This document shows, piece by piece, positions 1-8,660 of a DNA stretch of 64,000 bases (positions within the stretch are counted from its first letter, which is position 1; every line of letters starts with the position of its first letter). Below the pieces are notes generated by a model. It was not told the DNA's origin, searched no databases, and was given only the letters and a program-made list of their open reading frames with translations. The DNA comes from Mycolicibacterium aubagnense. Lineage in GTDB: Bacteria; Actinomycetota; Actinomycetes; Mycobacteriales; Mycobacteriaceae. Location: contig NZ_AP022577.1 of the NCBI RefSeq assembly GCF_010730955.1, forward strand, positions 1,178,001 through 1,242,000. Direction: 5' to 3'. The position numbers and the translations under genes are program-made.

Positions 1-903
1 ACACCAGCCGCACTCGACCCCGGAGTGCTCGACGTCCCGCCGACCCGCCAGGTGCAACATGCGGCCGGCGCCACCGACGTCAAGACCGACCCGCAGCGCA
101 TCGTCGTCCTGTCGGGCACAGCGCTCGACGCGCTGTGCGCGCTGGGACTGCAGTCCCGCGTCGTCGCCGCGGCGACTCCGACGGATTCGTCGGGCCAGAC
201 GTCATATCTGGGCACCGTCATCCACAACGTGCCCGGGACCGGCGCCCGCAGTGCACCCGACATGGCTGCCATCAAGGCCGCCAATCCCGATCTGATCATC
301 GGCTCGCAGGCATCGGCGACGTCCGACACCTACGGCGCGTTGTCGGCGATCGCGCCGACGGTGCTCACGGGAGCCTCCGGCGCCGTCTGGCAGGACGATC
401 TGCGCATGGTCGGTGCGGCCACCGGGCGCGGTGCGGCCGCGGGCGCACTGGTCGACGGGTTCAACGCCGACGCCACCAAGGTCGGCGGACAGACCGACGC
501 CCCGCACTTCCAGGTGTCGGTGGTGCAGCTGACCGAGGGCGCCATGCGCGTCTGGGGCGCGAACAACTTCCCCGGCAGCGTGCTGGCCCGAACCGGCGCG
601 GATCGCCCTGCGCCACAACGGTTTACCGACAAGCCCTACCACGAGATCGACATCTCGAAGCTGGGCCCCGGCACCGACTTCTCGTCGGCCGACGGCGACA
701 TCGTCTATCTGTCGTTCGACTCCCCCGCAGCCAAGGACCGGGCCGCCACCCTGCTGGACAGTCCGGCTTGGAAGAAGCTCGCAGCCACCCGTGACAACCG
801 GGTGTTCGTGGTGAACAACGAGGTGTGGCAGACGGGTCAGGGCATCGTGGCGGCCCGCGGCATGCTCGACGACCTGCACTGGCTCAACGCGCCCATCAAC
901 TGA
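1..903 (+). CDS. fecB: FecB-type iron-siderophore binding lipoprotein (5' end outside window)
   Basis: The reading frame is open from base 1, so the N-terminus (signal peptide and lipobox) lies left of the window; the GTG at 25 is an internal codon. About 300 residues are visible. They fit the periplasmic-binding-protein fold of siderophore ABC importers (PF01497): an N-terminal lobe beginning with RIVVLSGTALDALCALGL, the PDLIIGSQ strand, and a C-terminal lobe ending with a DNRVFVVNNEVW strand. The family binds ferric siderophores outside the membrane and delivers them to an ABC permease, but no permease gene follows. Upstream of adhC in M. tuberculosis lies fecB (Rv3044), and the order here agrees apart from an 11-kb insertion between the two. 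The next gene converges on it with only 3 bases between. Ligand specificity cannot be read from the sequence. Confidence 0.8.
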   Translation, partial: TPAALDPGVLDVPPTRQVQHAAGATDVKTDPQRIVVLSGTALDALCALGLQSRVVAAATPTDSSGQTSYLGTVIHNVPGTGARSAPDMAAIKAANPDLIIGSQASATSDTYGALSAIAPTVLTGASGAVWQDDLRMVGAATGRGAAAGALVDGFNADATKVGGQTDAPHFQVSVVQLTEGAMRVWGANNFPGSVLARTGADRPAPQRFTDKPYHEIDISKLGPGTDFSSADGDIVYLSFDSPAAKDRAATLLDSPAWKKLAATRDNRVFVVNNEVWQTGQGIVAARGMLDDLHWLNAPIN

Positions 904-906
904 GGC

Positions 907-1944
907 TCATTCGACGCCTTGCAATGCCTGCTGGCCGAACTGCCCGAGCGCCAGCGACCCCTCGGGCAGCACCAGTTCGCCGGCCTCGATGCGTTCCCGG
1001 AGATAGGCGAACGTCTGCGCGGTCTGCGCGAAGAGATGCTCACCGGCACGTAGCGTGGGGCGACTCTGGGCGTCCGGGGTGGTGAACTGCGGCAGCGGCC
1101 TGACCTCGGTGTCGTAGTCCACGTTGAAGAACAGCGGGAACGAGTACCGCTCCTCGGCCACCTTGCGCACGCGGTGGCTGGTCGCCACGAACGCGCCGTT
1201 CGTCCACAATTCGAGCAGATCGCCGATGTTGACGACGAAAGCACCATCGACCGGCGGGACATCGATCCAGTCACCGGCGCCGTTGAGCACCTCCAACCCG
1301 GGGGCCGTCGGCTTGAGCAAGGTGAAGCATTCGTAGTCGGTGTGCGCGCCGATGCCGACACTGTCTTTGGCGTCCGGGTTGTACGGGTAGTGGATGAGCC
1401 GCAACTGGCTGGGAGTCTTGGTGGCGTGCCGGGAGAACACCTCGGGGTCTTCACCGAGTGCCACCGCGAACGCCCACAGCAGCCGCTGCCCCACCGCCAG
1501 CAACGCCTGGTAGTAGGCGGTCACGGCGGCGGCGAATCCCGGCAGCTCAGGCCACACGTTGGGACCCAGCATCGGGTTGCCGGAAAGGTAGTCCGGGTCG
1601 TCCGCAGGCAGGTCCAGCGCGGTGTCGAAGGCTTCTTTCAGATCCGGGACGGTGCCCTCCAAGCCCTCCTCACCGACGGGCACATAGCCGCGGTGGCACC
1701 GCGACAACCCGATGTAGTTGCGCATCTTCTCTGCCACCGGCAACGCGAAGAAGTCCTTCACGGCAGCGAGCATGGCAGTGAACAGGGACTCGTCGACGCC
1801 GGTACCGCTGATGTAGAAGAAGCCGACTTCGGCTGCCGCACGGCCGATCTCGGCGGCCACGCGCTCCTGCTCGGCACGATCGTCCGAGTACAGCCCACTG
1901 ATGTCGATGACGGGCACCGACGTGAATGACGTTATGCCACCCAT
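907..1944 (-). CDS. 2-oxoglutarate/Fe(II)-dependent oxygenase, isopenicillin-N-synthase family
   Basis: A 345-residue enzyme of usual family length. The N-terminal DIOX_N region begins VPVIDISG; the double-stranded beta-helix core carries an iron triad in the order HTDYECF (H and D) and TSHRVRK (distal H). The RYSFPLFFN motif supplies the Arg that would hold 2-oxoglutarate. It is the last gene of the allantoin/ureide operon and its ATG overlaps the preceding stop by 13 bases, so translation is probably coupled. The substrate is unknown. Such enzymes hydroxylate or oxidise small molecules in fungi and bacteria, and the operon suggests a nitrogen compound related to purine breakdown, which is inference only. 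Confidence 0.85.
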   Translation of the reverse strand: MGGITSFTSVPVIDISGLYSDDRAEQERVAAEIGRAAAEVGFFYISGTGVDESLFTAMLAAVKDFFALPVAEKMRNYIGLSRCHRGYVPVGEEGLEGTVPDLKEAFDTALDLPADDPDYLSGNPMLGPNVWPELPGFAAAVTAYYQALLAVGQRLLWAFAVALGEDPEVFSRHATKTPSQLRLIHYPYNPDAKDSVGIGAHTDYECFTLLKPTAPGLEVLNGAGDWIDVPPVDGAFVVNIGDLLELWTNGAFVATSHRVRKVAEERYSFPLFFNVDYDTEVRPLPQFTTPDAQSRPTLRAGEHLFAQTAQTFAYLRERIEAGELVLPEGSLALGQFGQQALQGVE

Positions 1945-2474
1945 GAATCCACATTCCCTTCCGATTCAGCCACCGTCCAGCGCACGTCGTTGGCCTGGAT
2001 TTCGTTGCCGGAAAAAATAATTCGCAGCGTCTGATACTCGGCGTCACCAACGGTACCGATCAGCACCTGCCCGCAACCGGCCCAGCCGAACAGGCTGCCG
2101 GCCCGCACGAGCAGGGCCGAGGCGCCGTCCGGCCCGGACAGGAACAGCGCACCCGTCGGGCCGGCGTCGTCCGGGTCGCGGACCCAATGTTCGACGTAGT
2201 TCTCGTGCACGCCGGTTTCGACGAGAACGTCACCTTCCCAGCGCATTTCACCGGCATCCGGGAAGGGGCCCGGCGGTTGCACATCTACCGCGCGGTGCCA
2301 TTCGAAGACGTCGCCGTGCTGCGCCAGCGTGCCCGCGAAACCACGAGAGTCGACGTAGGCGCTCGGGCCCTGCAGCCACCGCACACCGGGTTTTTCGTCC
2401 CGGGCGCCGTCCGCCTCGATGAGCAGGGTGCGGCGCCACAGTCCGGCGCAGTCCGCCACCAGCACCGTCACCAT
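1932..2474 (-). CDS. Hypothetical beta-rich protein of the allantoin operon (HRI1-like pattern)
   Basis: 180 residues, no signal peptide and no membrane segment. The pattern is Trp-rich beta strands: LWRRTLLIEADG, GVRWLQGPSAYVDSR, FEWHRAVDVQPPGPFPD, then DVLVETGVHENYVEHW. I associate this layout (WRR, WLQ, YVD-R, W-R, E-G-Y-E-W) with the HRI1-like barrel family, from memory and with low certainty. The gene lies between allantoicase (7-base overlap) and the Fe(II) oxygenase (13-base overlap), so it is translated with them. No function is assigned. The operon lacks a recognisable ureidoglycolate lyase, and this protein and the oxygenase are the two unassigned members, but it does not resemble AllA by eye. 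Confidence 0.75.
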   Translation of the reverse strand: MVTVLVADCAGLWRRTLLIEADGARDEKPGVRWLQGPSAYVDSRGFAGTLAQHGDVFEWHRAVDVQPPGPFPDAGEMRWEGDVLVETGVHENYVEHWVRDPDDAGPTGALFLSGPDGASALLVRAGSLFGWAGCGQVLIGTVGDAEYQTLRIIFSGNEIQANDVRWTVAESEGNVDSWVA

Positions 2475-3511
2475 CGACCTCCGTCGTGTCGCGCGCTCCC
2501 GCCGCTGTCCGCCCAGCGGCTCTGTAGCACCCGTAGCCCGTCCGCGGTGGGCACCCCGAGTGCCCGTACCCTGGCGATCCCGCCGTCGGGGTAGGCCTGT
2601 ACACGCAGCGCTGTCACCCCGGACACATCGACGGGAAAGACCTGGCGCGCATCAGGGATCAGCGCCGTGCGTGCCAGCACCGGTACGTCGAAAGCGACCC
2701 GGCCCCAGCCGTGTTCACGGTCGGGACCGCTGCAGCTACCCAGCACCGACACCTCGGTACTGGCATTGAACACGAAGTAGCTCGTGTCGATCTCGATGCG
2801 GCGCAGGTCCGCGGGGACCGCGAAGGAGATGATCACCGCGTCGTGGGTGTCAGGGCCGATGTCGCGGCGTCGGCGGGTCTCCCAACCGTCGCCCATATTG
2901 TGCGGTCGGTTCGGCGCGACCAGCGAGGTGGCACTGGAATAGAAACTGTCGCTGCACCATTCGACGCGCCCGCCCTGCTCGAGGCCGGACACTTCGACGG
3001 TCACCCCGGTCCACAACACCGGATCCGGGATCACCGCGCCGTAGGCGCGCAGCCGCGCGACACCACCGTCGGACTGCAACCGCAGCCGTAGGTGCGTCCA
3101 CCGGCGTGGGTCTGTCACCGCCAACGGGTTGTGCGAATCAGCCTTGAGCGCAGTCATTTCCACGATCGGCGTCCACACCACGCCAGGGTCGACAGGGTCC
3201 TCGGTCCGCTCGAGTGCGCAGGCGTCGACGGCGCAGGCGGTCGGGTGGTTACCGGAGAAGGACCGGGTGTCGACGTCGACGGTGTACAGCCGGCCGGGCG
3301 CGCCCAGCCGGATGATCGCCCAGTCACCGTCCCGGCCGGCGTGCCGTCTGGTCTCCCAGCCGTCCACCACTTCGCCGCGCAGATCGTAGGTACCGGGCAC
3401 AAAGGCCGGCTCAGCCGGATCGACGAGCCGTTCCTTGAATCCGAACGACTCGTCGCTGGCTGCCACCACGCTGCCTCCGACGACACGAGAGGCGAGATCG
3501 ACGTCGGTCAT
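2468..3511 (-). CDS. alc: Allantoicase
   Basis: Allantoate amidinohydrolase, which splits allantoate into ureidoglycolate and urea. The 347 residues show the family's duplicated beta-barrel architecture. The first half carries VDLASRVVGGSVVAASDE, GWETRRHAGRDGDWAIIRLG and VDVDTRSFSGNHP. The second half repeats the signature as NMGDGWETRRRRDIG and IEIDTSYFVFN. Both barrels look intact. It overlaps the upstream racemase gene by ATGA and the downstream unknown gene by 7 bases. With allantoinase, racemase and an ABC importer in the same operon, the pathway allantoin to allantoate to ureidoglycolate plus urea is well supported. No urease or ureidoglycolate-processing gene is in the window. Confidence 0.93.
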   Translation of the reverse strand: MTDVDLASRVVGGSVVAASDESFGFKERLVDPAEPAFVPGTYDLRGEVVDGWETRRHAGRDGDWAIIRLGAPGRLYTVDVDTRSFSGNHPTACAVDACALERTEDPVDPGVVWTPIVEMTALKADSHNPLAVTDPRRWTHLRLRLQSDGGVARLRAYGAVIPDPVLWTGVTVEVSGLEQGGRVEWCSDSFYSSATSLVAPNRPHNMGDGWETRRRRDIGPDTHDAVIISFAVPADLRRIEIDTSYFVFNASTEVSVLGSCSGPDREHGWGRVAFDVPVLARTALIPDARQVFPVDVSGVTALRVQAYPDGGIARVRALGVPTADGLRVLQSRWADSGGSARHDGGRW

Positions 3512-4269
3512 GAAACCGGAACTCCCGACCCCAGCGCTGTTGACAGTGGCCAGTGGCTGCGCGGGTTGTCCGGCCCGGGTGCGTACACCCCGGCCTTACT
3601 CGTGGACAGGCCCAGGCCGACGACGGCTTGCGCGAGCGCGACCGCCGCGGCCACCCCGTCGACGGCGGGAACGCCCAGCTTCGCCGAGATGGCGGCCGTC
3701 ACCCCGGCCATCCCGGCGCAGCCCAGACAGATCACGTCGGCGCCGTCCTCTGCGATTGCACGGGCGGCCGCGTCGACAACGGCCTGTACGGCACCGGCCG
3801 GGTCGGCGTCCACCTGTGCGGTGCCCAGGCCGCAGGCCCGCACAGAAGCACAGTGCGCGTTCAGCCCAGCCAGCAGAAGACGGTCTTCGATCGCCGGGAT
3901 CGAGCGGGCCAGTGTGGTGACCACCGAGAACCGCCGACCGATCAGATGCGCCACGTGCGCGGCACATTCGGCGATATCGAATACGGGGACGGTGAGCATC
4001 TCGGCCAGCGCGTCGCGGCCGTGCTCACCGAATCCGGCCAGCACCACGGCGTCGAAGTCCCACTCCCCGTTCTCGATGATCCGGTCCACGACATCCATCA
4101 CGCCAACCGCCGACAGGTAGCTCTCCGCGGCGGAATCGATCGCCTCGGCGCCGAAGAGCGGTGACCTGCAGACGATCTCGGTACCAGGCTGGGCGGCCGC
4201 CTGTGCCGCCTCCGCGATCTCGGCGGTCATCGCCGCCGAGGTGTTGGGATTGAGCACCAGGATTCTCAT
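3508..4269 (-). CDS. Allantoin/hydantoin racemase (Asp/Glu racemase superfamily)
   Basis: 253 residues from ATG at 4269, chosen because the family starts MRILVLNPNTS and because ATG-TGA overlaps the allantoinase stop exactly; a longer reading from 4314 adds only non-conserved residues. The fold is the Asp/Glu/hydantoin racemase type with two catalytic cysteines. One is in VFDIAECAAHVAHL, and the other is in CLGCAGMAG. In allantoin clusters this enzyme (HpxA/AllE-like) interconverts allantoin enantiomers so that allantoinase can use both. It sits between allantoinase and allantoicase, which favours allantoin over hydantoins as substrate. Confidence 0.85.
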   Translation of the reverse strand: MRILVLNPNTSAAMTAEIAEAAQAAAQPGTEIVCRSPLFGAEAIDSAAESYLSAVGVMDVVDRIIENGEWDFDAVVLAGFGEHGRDALAEMLTVPVFDIAECAAHVAHLIGRRFSVVTTLARSIPAIEDRLLLAGLNAHCASVRACGLGTAQVDADPAGAVQAVVDAAARAIAEDGADVICLGCAGMAGVTAAISAKLGVPAVDGVAAAVALAQAVVGLGLSTSKAGVYAPGPDNPRSHWPLSTALGSGVPVS

Positions 4270-5564
4270 ACCGACTCCCCTATTCTGGCGGGCGCAGGTG
4301 TGCCCGCCACCCATGTCTGCAACACCGAACCACGCAGGCGCACACCGTCGTACGGGCTCACCGGGTGCCGGTGCCGGAGTGTAGCCGCACTCACCGTCTC
4401 CTCAGCGTCCGGATCGAAGGCGCACAGGTCGGCTCGCATCCCGACCGCGATCCGGCCGCGGTCCGGGTAGCCGGCCAACGCGGCCGGCCGTTCCGACATC
4501 CACCGGCTCAGCTCGGTCACCTCGAATCCACGCTCCGCGGCCTGCGTCCAGGTGGCGCGCGGGCCCAGTTGTAGTGAGCTGACGCCGCCGAAGGCGCGTC
4601 CGAAATCGCCGCCGGCCTTCTGGTGCGGGGCGCACGGCGAGTGATCGGAGACCACGAGGTCGAGCGTTCCGTCGGCAAGGGCAGCCCACAGCTGTTCGCG
4701 GTTGGCCGCGCCGCGGATCGGTGGACACGCGGCGAACTCGGTGCCACCGTCAGGTACGTCCTCGGCACCGAAAGTCAGGTAATGCGGGCAGGTTTCGGCC
4801 GTGACGGCAAGGCCTTCGGTTTTGGCTGCGGCCAGCAACGGCAGTACCTGAGCGCTGGACACGTGCACGATGTGCGCCCTGGCGCCGGTCGACCGTGCCG
4901 TATCGATGACGAGGGCGACGGCGTCGACCTCGGCGGCGTCGGGGCGCGCGGCCAGAAATGACCGGTATTCACGACCGGCCGGCCGCGGGCTGGTGTCGAT
5001 CACCGCGTGGCTCTCGGCGTGCACCAGCAGGAGCGAATCCAGTTCGGCGATTCTGCTCATTGCGGCACGCAACTGCGCTGCAGTCAGATGCGGAAAGTTC
5101 GGATTGCCCGAATCGGCGAGGAAGCATTTGAAACCGCGCACTCCCGCAGCGGCCAGCGCGGCCAATTGGTCCAGGTTATCCGGCACGACACCGCCCCAGT
5201 ACCCCACATCGACATGGCAATTACCTTCGGCGGCTGCCTTTTTGGCGATGAGAGCCGGGACGCTGGTGGTCACCGGGTCGCAGTCCAGCGGCATGTCGAC
5301 CAGCGTCGTGATGCCACCGGCGGCGGCCGCCGCCGTCGCCGTGTCGAACCCCTCCCAGTCACTACCGGGTTCATTGATGTGAACATGCGTGTCGACGAAT
5401 CCGGGCAGCAACACTGCCGCCTCGGGTATCCGAACCTCCTGGGCCGCAGGGCAATCCGCGTCGGCTGACCCGACGAACGCGATCCGGCCGGCGGAGACCC
5501 CGACCGCCGCGGGACGCAGCTGACCATCCACCAGTACCCGGTCCGCGCGTAGTACACACTCCAT
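4266..5564 (-). CDS. allB: Allantoinase (cyclic amidohydrolase)
   Basis: 432 residues from ATG 5564, which forms TGATG with the preceding stop; a GTG one codon earlier is also possible. Opens the allantoin ring to allantoate. Amidohydrolase-superfamily metal ligands are visible in order: GFVDTHVHINEPG (HxH), a probable carboxylated lysine in GFKCFLADSG, LVHAESH, AHIVHVSS and VSDHSPCAP (Asp). Length and the order of motifs match allantoinase/dihydropyrimidinase. The allantoicase and racemase next door decide for allantoinase. Part of a chain of overlapping genes read leftward from 12575. Confidence 0.92.
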   Translation of the reverse strand: MECVLRADRVLVDGQLRPAAVGVSAGRIAFVGSADADCPAAQEVRIPEAAVLLPGFVDTHVHINEPGSDWEGFDTATAAAAAGGITTLVDMPLDCDPVTTSVPALIAKKAAAEGNCHVDVGYWGGVVPDNLDQLAALAAAGVRGFKCFLADSGNPNFPHLTAAQLRAAMSRIAELDSLLLVHAESHAVIDTSPRPAGREYRSFLAARPDAAEVDAVALVIDTARSTGARAHIVHVSSAQVLPLLAAAKTEGLAVTAETCPHYLTFGAEDVPDGGTEFAACPPIRGAANREQLWAALADGTLDLVVSDHSPCAPHQKAGGDFGRAFGGVSSLQLGPRATWTQAAERGFEVTELSRWMSERPAALAGYPDRGRIAVGMRADLCAFDPDAEETVSAATLRHRHPVSPYDGVRLRGSVLQTWVAGTPAPARIGESV

Positions 5565-6400
5565 CACGAGGCGACCGAGCCGAACCTGTGGTGGAAATGC
5601 TCGGTGAGCTGCGGCCAGACATGGGGGTCATGTCCCGGGATCAACTGAAACCCCCTCTCGGCGGCCAATCGTTTGAGTTTGCGAATCGGCTCGATCGTGT
5701 CCTGCGGGTCGACGTCGATGAACCCGCCGATGGCGAGCTCGTGCTCGATGTTCTCCGTGAGATCGGCCGCATCGAAGGCGAACACGAAGCCATCACCCCC
5801 GACGGACTGGTCGAGTTGGACGACGAAGCTCTGATGACCCGGCGTGTGCCCGTAGGTCGGCACCGCCGTGATCCCCGGCGCAATCTCGGCTTCCCCGTCC
5901 GCGAGACGCCATTCGATGTTCGGGTCGTCGAAGTCCACCCGCACGATCGCATTGCGTTCGGGTTCAGGGTGATTCGACAGTCCGTACTCGAGCTCGCGGC
6001 GCTGGGCGTGGACCGGCACCTTGCCGGCGAACAACTTCAGCCCGCCGGCATGGTCGTGGTGCAGGTGACTGACGGCGACGGTGTGGATTTCATCGAAATC
6101 CACCCCGACCTCCGCGAGACGCTGCTCGATGGGCTCGCCGGGACCGGGCAACACCGGGCGGTATTCGACGGTCGGGAAGAACCGCCGATACAGCGCCGGG
6201 TCACGCACGAGGGCGGTGTTGAAACCGGTGTCGAGTAGCACCCAGCCGCCGTCGGTCTGCAGCAGTACCCCCGGCACCGGTTCGCGCAGCCGCTCCTGGT
6301 GTGGTGCGCCGTACACCGACACCGACTTCGGCAGTTCCTCCCAGCCAAGTGTCAGCAGGATGATCCGGCGCACACCGGATTTGCCGACCAGGGTCGCCAT
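5564..6400 (-). CDS. Metallo-beta-lactamase-fold hydrolase, AHL-lactonase-like
   Basis: 278 residues from ATG 6400, which overlaps the previous stop by one base (TGATG). The longer open frame upstream of this ATG lies inside the binding-protein gene and is not coding. The zinc motif HLHHDH is at about residues 112-117, followed by an Asp in FAFDAADLTENIEHE and the final His in IPGHDP. The sequence EPVPGVLLQTDGGWVLLDTG is typical of the quorum-quenching lactonase branch (AttM/AiiA-like). In this operon it more likely opens a lactone or a related ring among purine or ureide intermediates. The substrate is not readable from the sequence. Confidence 0.82.
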   Translation of the reverse strand: MATLVGKSGVRRIILLTLGWEELPKSVSVYGAPHQERLREPVPGVLLQTDGGWVLLDTGFNTALVRDPALYRRFFPTVEYRPVLPGPGEPIEQRLAEVGVDFDEIHTVAVSHLHHDHAGGLKLFAGKVPVHAQRRELEYGLSNHPEPERNAIVRVDFDDPNIEWRLADGEAEIAPGITAVPTYGHTPGHQSFVVQLDQSVGGDGFVFAFDAADLTENIEHELAIGGFIDVDPQDTIEPIRKLKRLAAERGFQLIPGHDPHVWPQLTEHFHHRFGSVAS

Positions 6401-8010
6401 CAGCCCACCGACAGCGCTGCCAGCCGCAGCGAGTTGGGGTTGGTCACCACATGGGCCTGCTCGACGCCCTTCAGCCAGGGCTGCGCCACCATGAAGTCGT
6501 TGACGTCGGCGACGTTGAGCCAGCAGCCCGTCTTGACCGCTTCCACGCCGGCGGTGGAGAAGTCCGGGGCCGAATCGTTGGGCAGACCAGCGGCCAGCGC
6601 GGCGGAGACCGGTGGTGCCGAACACCCGAAGAAGTTCAAGCCGCCGTCGGCATCCCAGGAGATGTGTCCCCAGGTGTAGGGCGACGGCGCATCCGGCCAG
6701 CCGAGGTAGGTCAAGATCTCCGGTGCACCCTGCCCGTCACCGCCGACCCAGCCATAGATTTCCGATGTGGGGTACGCCTGCACCTTGGCGGTCAGCCCGG
6801 CCGCAGCCAGCTCGGTCTGAATCAGGTTGCTGATCAACTGATTATCCGGGTTGCTGGAGTCGTAGCCGATGGTGACGGTCTTCTGGTCGGCCGGCAATTT
6901 CCCGGCGATCGCCGACAGTGCCGACGGATCATGCGGGACCGTCTGCTTGCCGAACTCCGCGGCCATCATGTTCGGCGGATAAATCTGCTCGGCCTTCTTG
7001 CCGCGGCCGAAGTACGTCTGCTTGACCAGTTCGTCGACGTCGACCGCCTGCATCACGGCGGTGCGATTCTTGATGTCCGTCATGATGCCCTTGCGCGGGT
7101 TGATGTACACGTAGTTGGACATCATCGTCGGCAGTGAGTAGTTGGCGAACGACTTGTTGTTCAGGTAGGACTGGACCGCCGACGACGGCAGGTCATGCAG
7201 GATCGCGGCCACCTGTCCGTTGTTGAACTGCAGCTGCTGTGCCGACACATCGGTGATCACCGGGATGTCGACCTTCTCGAAATACGGTTTGGTGCCCCAA
7301 TAGTCGGGGAATGCGGCCAGCGCGTAGTGCGAACCCACCTGCGCATCTGTCAGCACGAACGGGCCCGTACCGAGATCGTGCGTGGTCAGGTAGCCCTGAG
7401 CGTTGTCGGTACCGGCGTTCTTCTTCAACCCTTCGGGGCTGAGCATCCGGGGACCGTACGGACACGCCAGGTAGTCGAGGAACGCCGAGTTCGGCGCCTT
7501 CAACGTGATGGTGACGTCGTAATCACCCTGCGTGGTAACCGATTCCACATCCTTGACCATGTAGGCCGGCCCCTGGTTGACCGCCAGCCTGCGATCGAAC
7601 GACGCCTTGACCGCCGCTGACGTGAACGGCGTGCCGTCGTGGAACTTGACACCCTCGCGAAGTTTGAACGTGTACACCTTGTTGTCCGGCGATGCCGTCC
7701 AACTCGTGGCCAGCAGCGGCTCCAGGACGGCCTTGTCGACGCCGGCCTTGTATTGCAGCAATCCTTCGTAGTTGTTGGTGGTCAGCAGCAGGCCCTGACC
7801 GGCGTAGTAGATGTCAGGGTCTGGCGGCTGGCCCGGGTCCTGCAGGAACGACAGGTGCAGCACTTTGTCCGTCGGGGCGGCGTTCGGTGTGCTGCCGCCA
7901 CCGGAATTCGAGCCACCGCAACCACTTAGCGTCAGCATCACCGCGGCAGCGCCGGCCGCGATCCGCCATCCTCCGCGTGCGCGAGCAGGGACCTTGTGGC
8001 TCTTCATCAT
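6400..8010 (-). CDS. ABC transporter substrate-binding lipoprotein, oligopeptide family (SBP_bac_5)
   Basis: 536 residues. The N-terminus has basic residues, a hydrophobic stretch and the lipobox LTLSGC (Cys at residue 31), so it is a lipid-anchored extracellular binding protein. The SBP_bac_5 core includes YEGLLQYK, YTFKLREGVKFHDGTPFT (family signature), TTHDLGTGPFVL and a C-terminal lobe. Two ATGs stand in tandem at 8010 and 8007; a GAAGGAG ribosome site 7 bases before the first favours 8010. It belongs to a complete DppBCDF-like importer in the same operon, presumably taking up allantoin, a related ureide or a small peptide. Confidence 0.9.
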   Translation of the reverse strand: MMKSHKVPARARGGWRIAAGAAAVMLTLSGCGGSNSGGGSTPNAAPTDKVLHLSFLQDPGQPPDPDIYYAGQGLLLTTNNYEGLLQYKAGVDKAVLEPLLATSWTASPDNKVYTFKLREGVKFHDGTPFTSAAVKASFDRRLAVNQGPAYMVKDVESVTTQGDYDVTITLKAPNSAFLDYLACPYGPRMLSPEGLKKNAGTDNAQGYLTTHDLGTGPFVLTDAQVGSHYALAAFPDYWGTKPYFEKVDIPVITDVSAQQLQFNNGQVAAILHDLPSSAVQSYLNNKSFANYSLPTMMSNYVYINPRKGIMTDIKNRTAVMQAVDVDELVKQTYFGRGKKAEQIYPPNMMAAEFGKQTVPHDPSALSAIAGKLPADQKTVTIGYDSSNPDNQLISNLIQTELAAAGLTAKVQAYPTSEIYGWVGGDGQGAPEILTYLGWPDAPSPYTWGHISWDADGGLNFFGCSAPPVSAALAAGLPNDSAPDFSTAGVEAVKTGCWLNVADVNDFMVAQPWLKGVEQAHVVTNPNSLRLAALSVG

Positions 8011-8660
8011 CGGGCAACTCCTTCGAGGGCGGGTTCGGACAATTCGGTAAACATCTCGGAAAAGGCGGCCACGATTTCATCGGTGGTTCGCATGGCGCCG
8101 GACTGCAGGTACTCCATGGCGTCCAGGGCAGCGTCGTGCCGGTACTGCGAGGAGCCGCCGACGCAGTCGGTGACCACCCGCACGTAGAAATCGCGCTGGT
8201 GCGCGTCGGCGAACGTGTAGTGCACACAGACATCGGTCAGTCCACCGATGAGGATGAGCGTCGAGGCCTTGAGACCGGACAGCACGATCTCGAAATCCGT
8301 TCCGATGAAACCGGAATAGCGGCGCTTGACGATATGGAACTCGTGGTTGGGGCCGGCGAAGTCGGGCCGCAATGCGGGATGCAAAGGCGTCCCCGGCCGG
8401 CCGTCGACACAGTGCTCGCCCTCGGCACCGTCGAGTTCGCGGCCGAAGTCGATCCCGTTGGCGCGGTGCACCTCCTGGAAGAACACGATCGGAATCCGTG
8501 CGGCGCGCGCGGCAGCGATCAAGCGCTGCGCCCGGGCGATTCGGCCGTCGTACCCGGCCATGTGTGCAATGCCGACCAGTTCGGCCGGCATGTCTCCGGA
8601 CTCCTGCATGTCAACGACGACCAGGACGGGATTGCCCACGATGAGTGGCTGTTTCGGCAC
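8007..8660 (-). CDS. Isochorismatase-family cysteine amidohydrolase
   Basis: 217 residues from GTG 8660, preceded by AGGAGG. The catalytic triad of the family is visible: Asp in VLVVVDMQE, Lys in HIVKRRYSGF and the nucleophilic Cys in LTDVCVHYT. Related enzymes hydrolyse carbamoyl or ureido compounds (N-carbamoylsarcosine amidase, biuret hydrolase, ureidoacrylate hydrolase RutB), which fits a ureide operon. It is placed between the permease gene dppB and the binding-protein gene, overlapping the latter. The exact substrate is unknown; a ureidoglycolate-derived amide is a reasonable guess only. Confidence 0.83.
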   Translation of the reverse strand: MPKQPLIVGNPVLVVVDMQESGDMPAELVGIAHMAGYDGRIARAQRLIAAARAARIPIVFFQEVHRANGIDFGRELDGAEGEHCVDGRPGTPLHPALRPDFAGPNHEFHIVKRRYSGFIGTDFEIVLSGLKASTLILIGGLTDVCVHYTFADAHQRDFYVRVVTDCVGGSSQYRHDAALDAMEYLQSGAMRTTDEIVAAFSEMFTELSEPALEGVAR

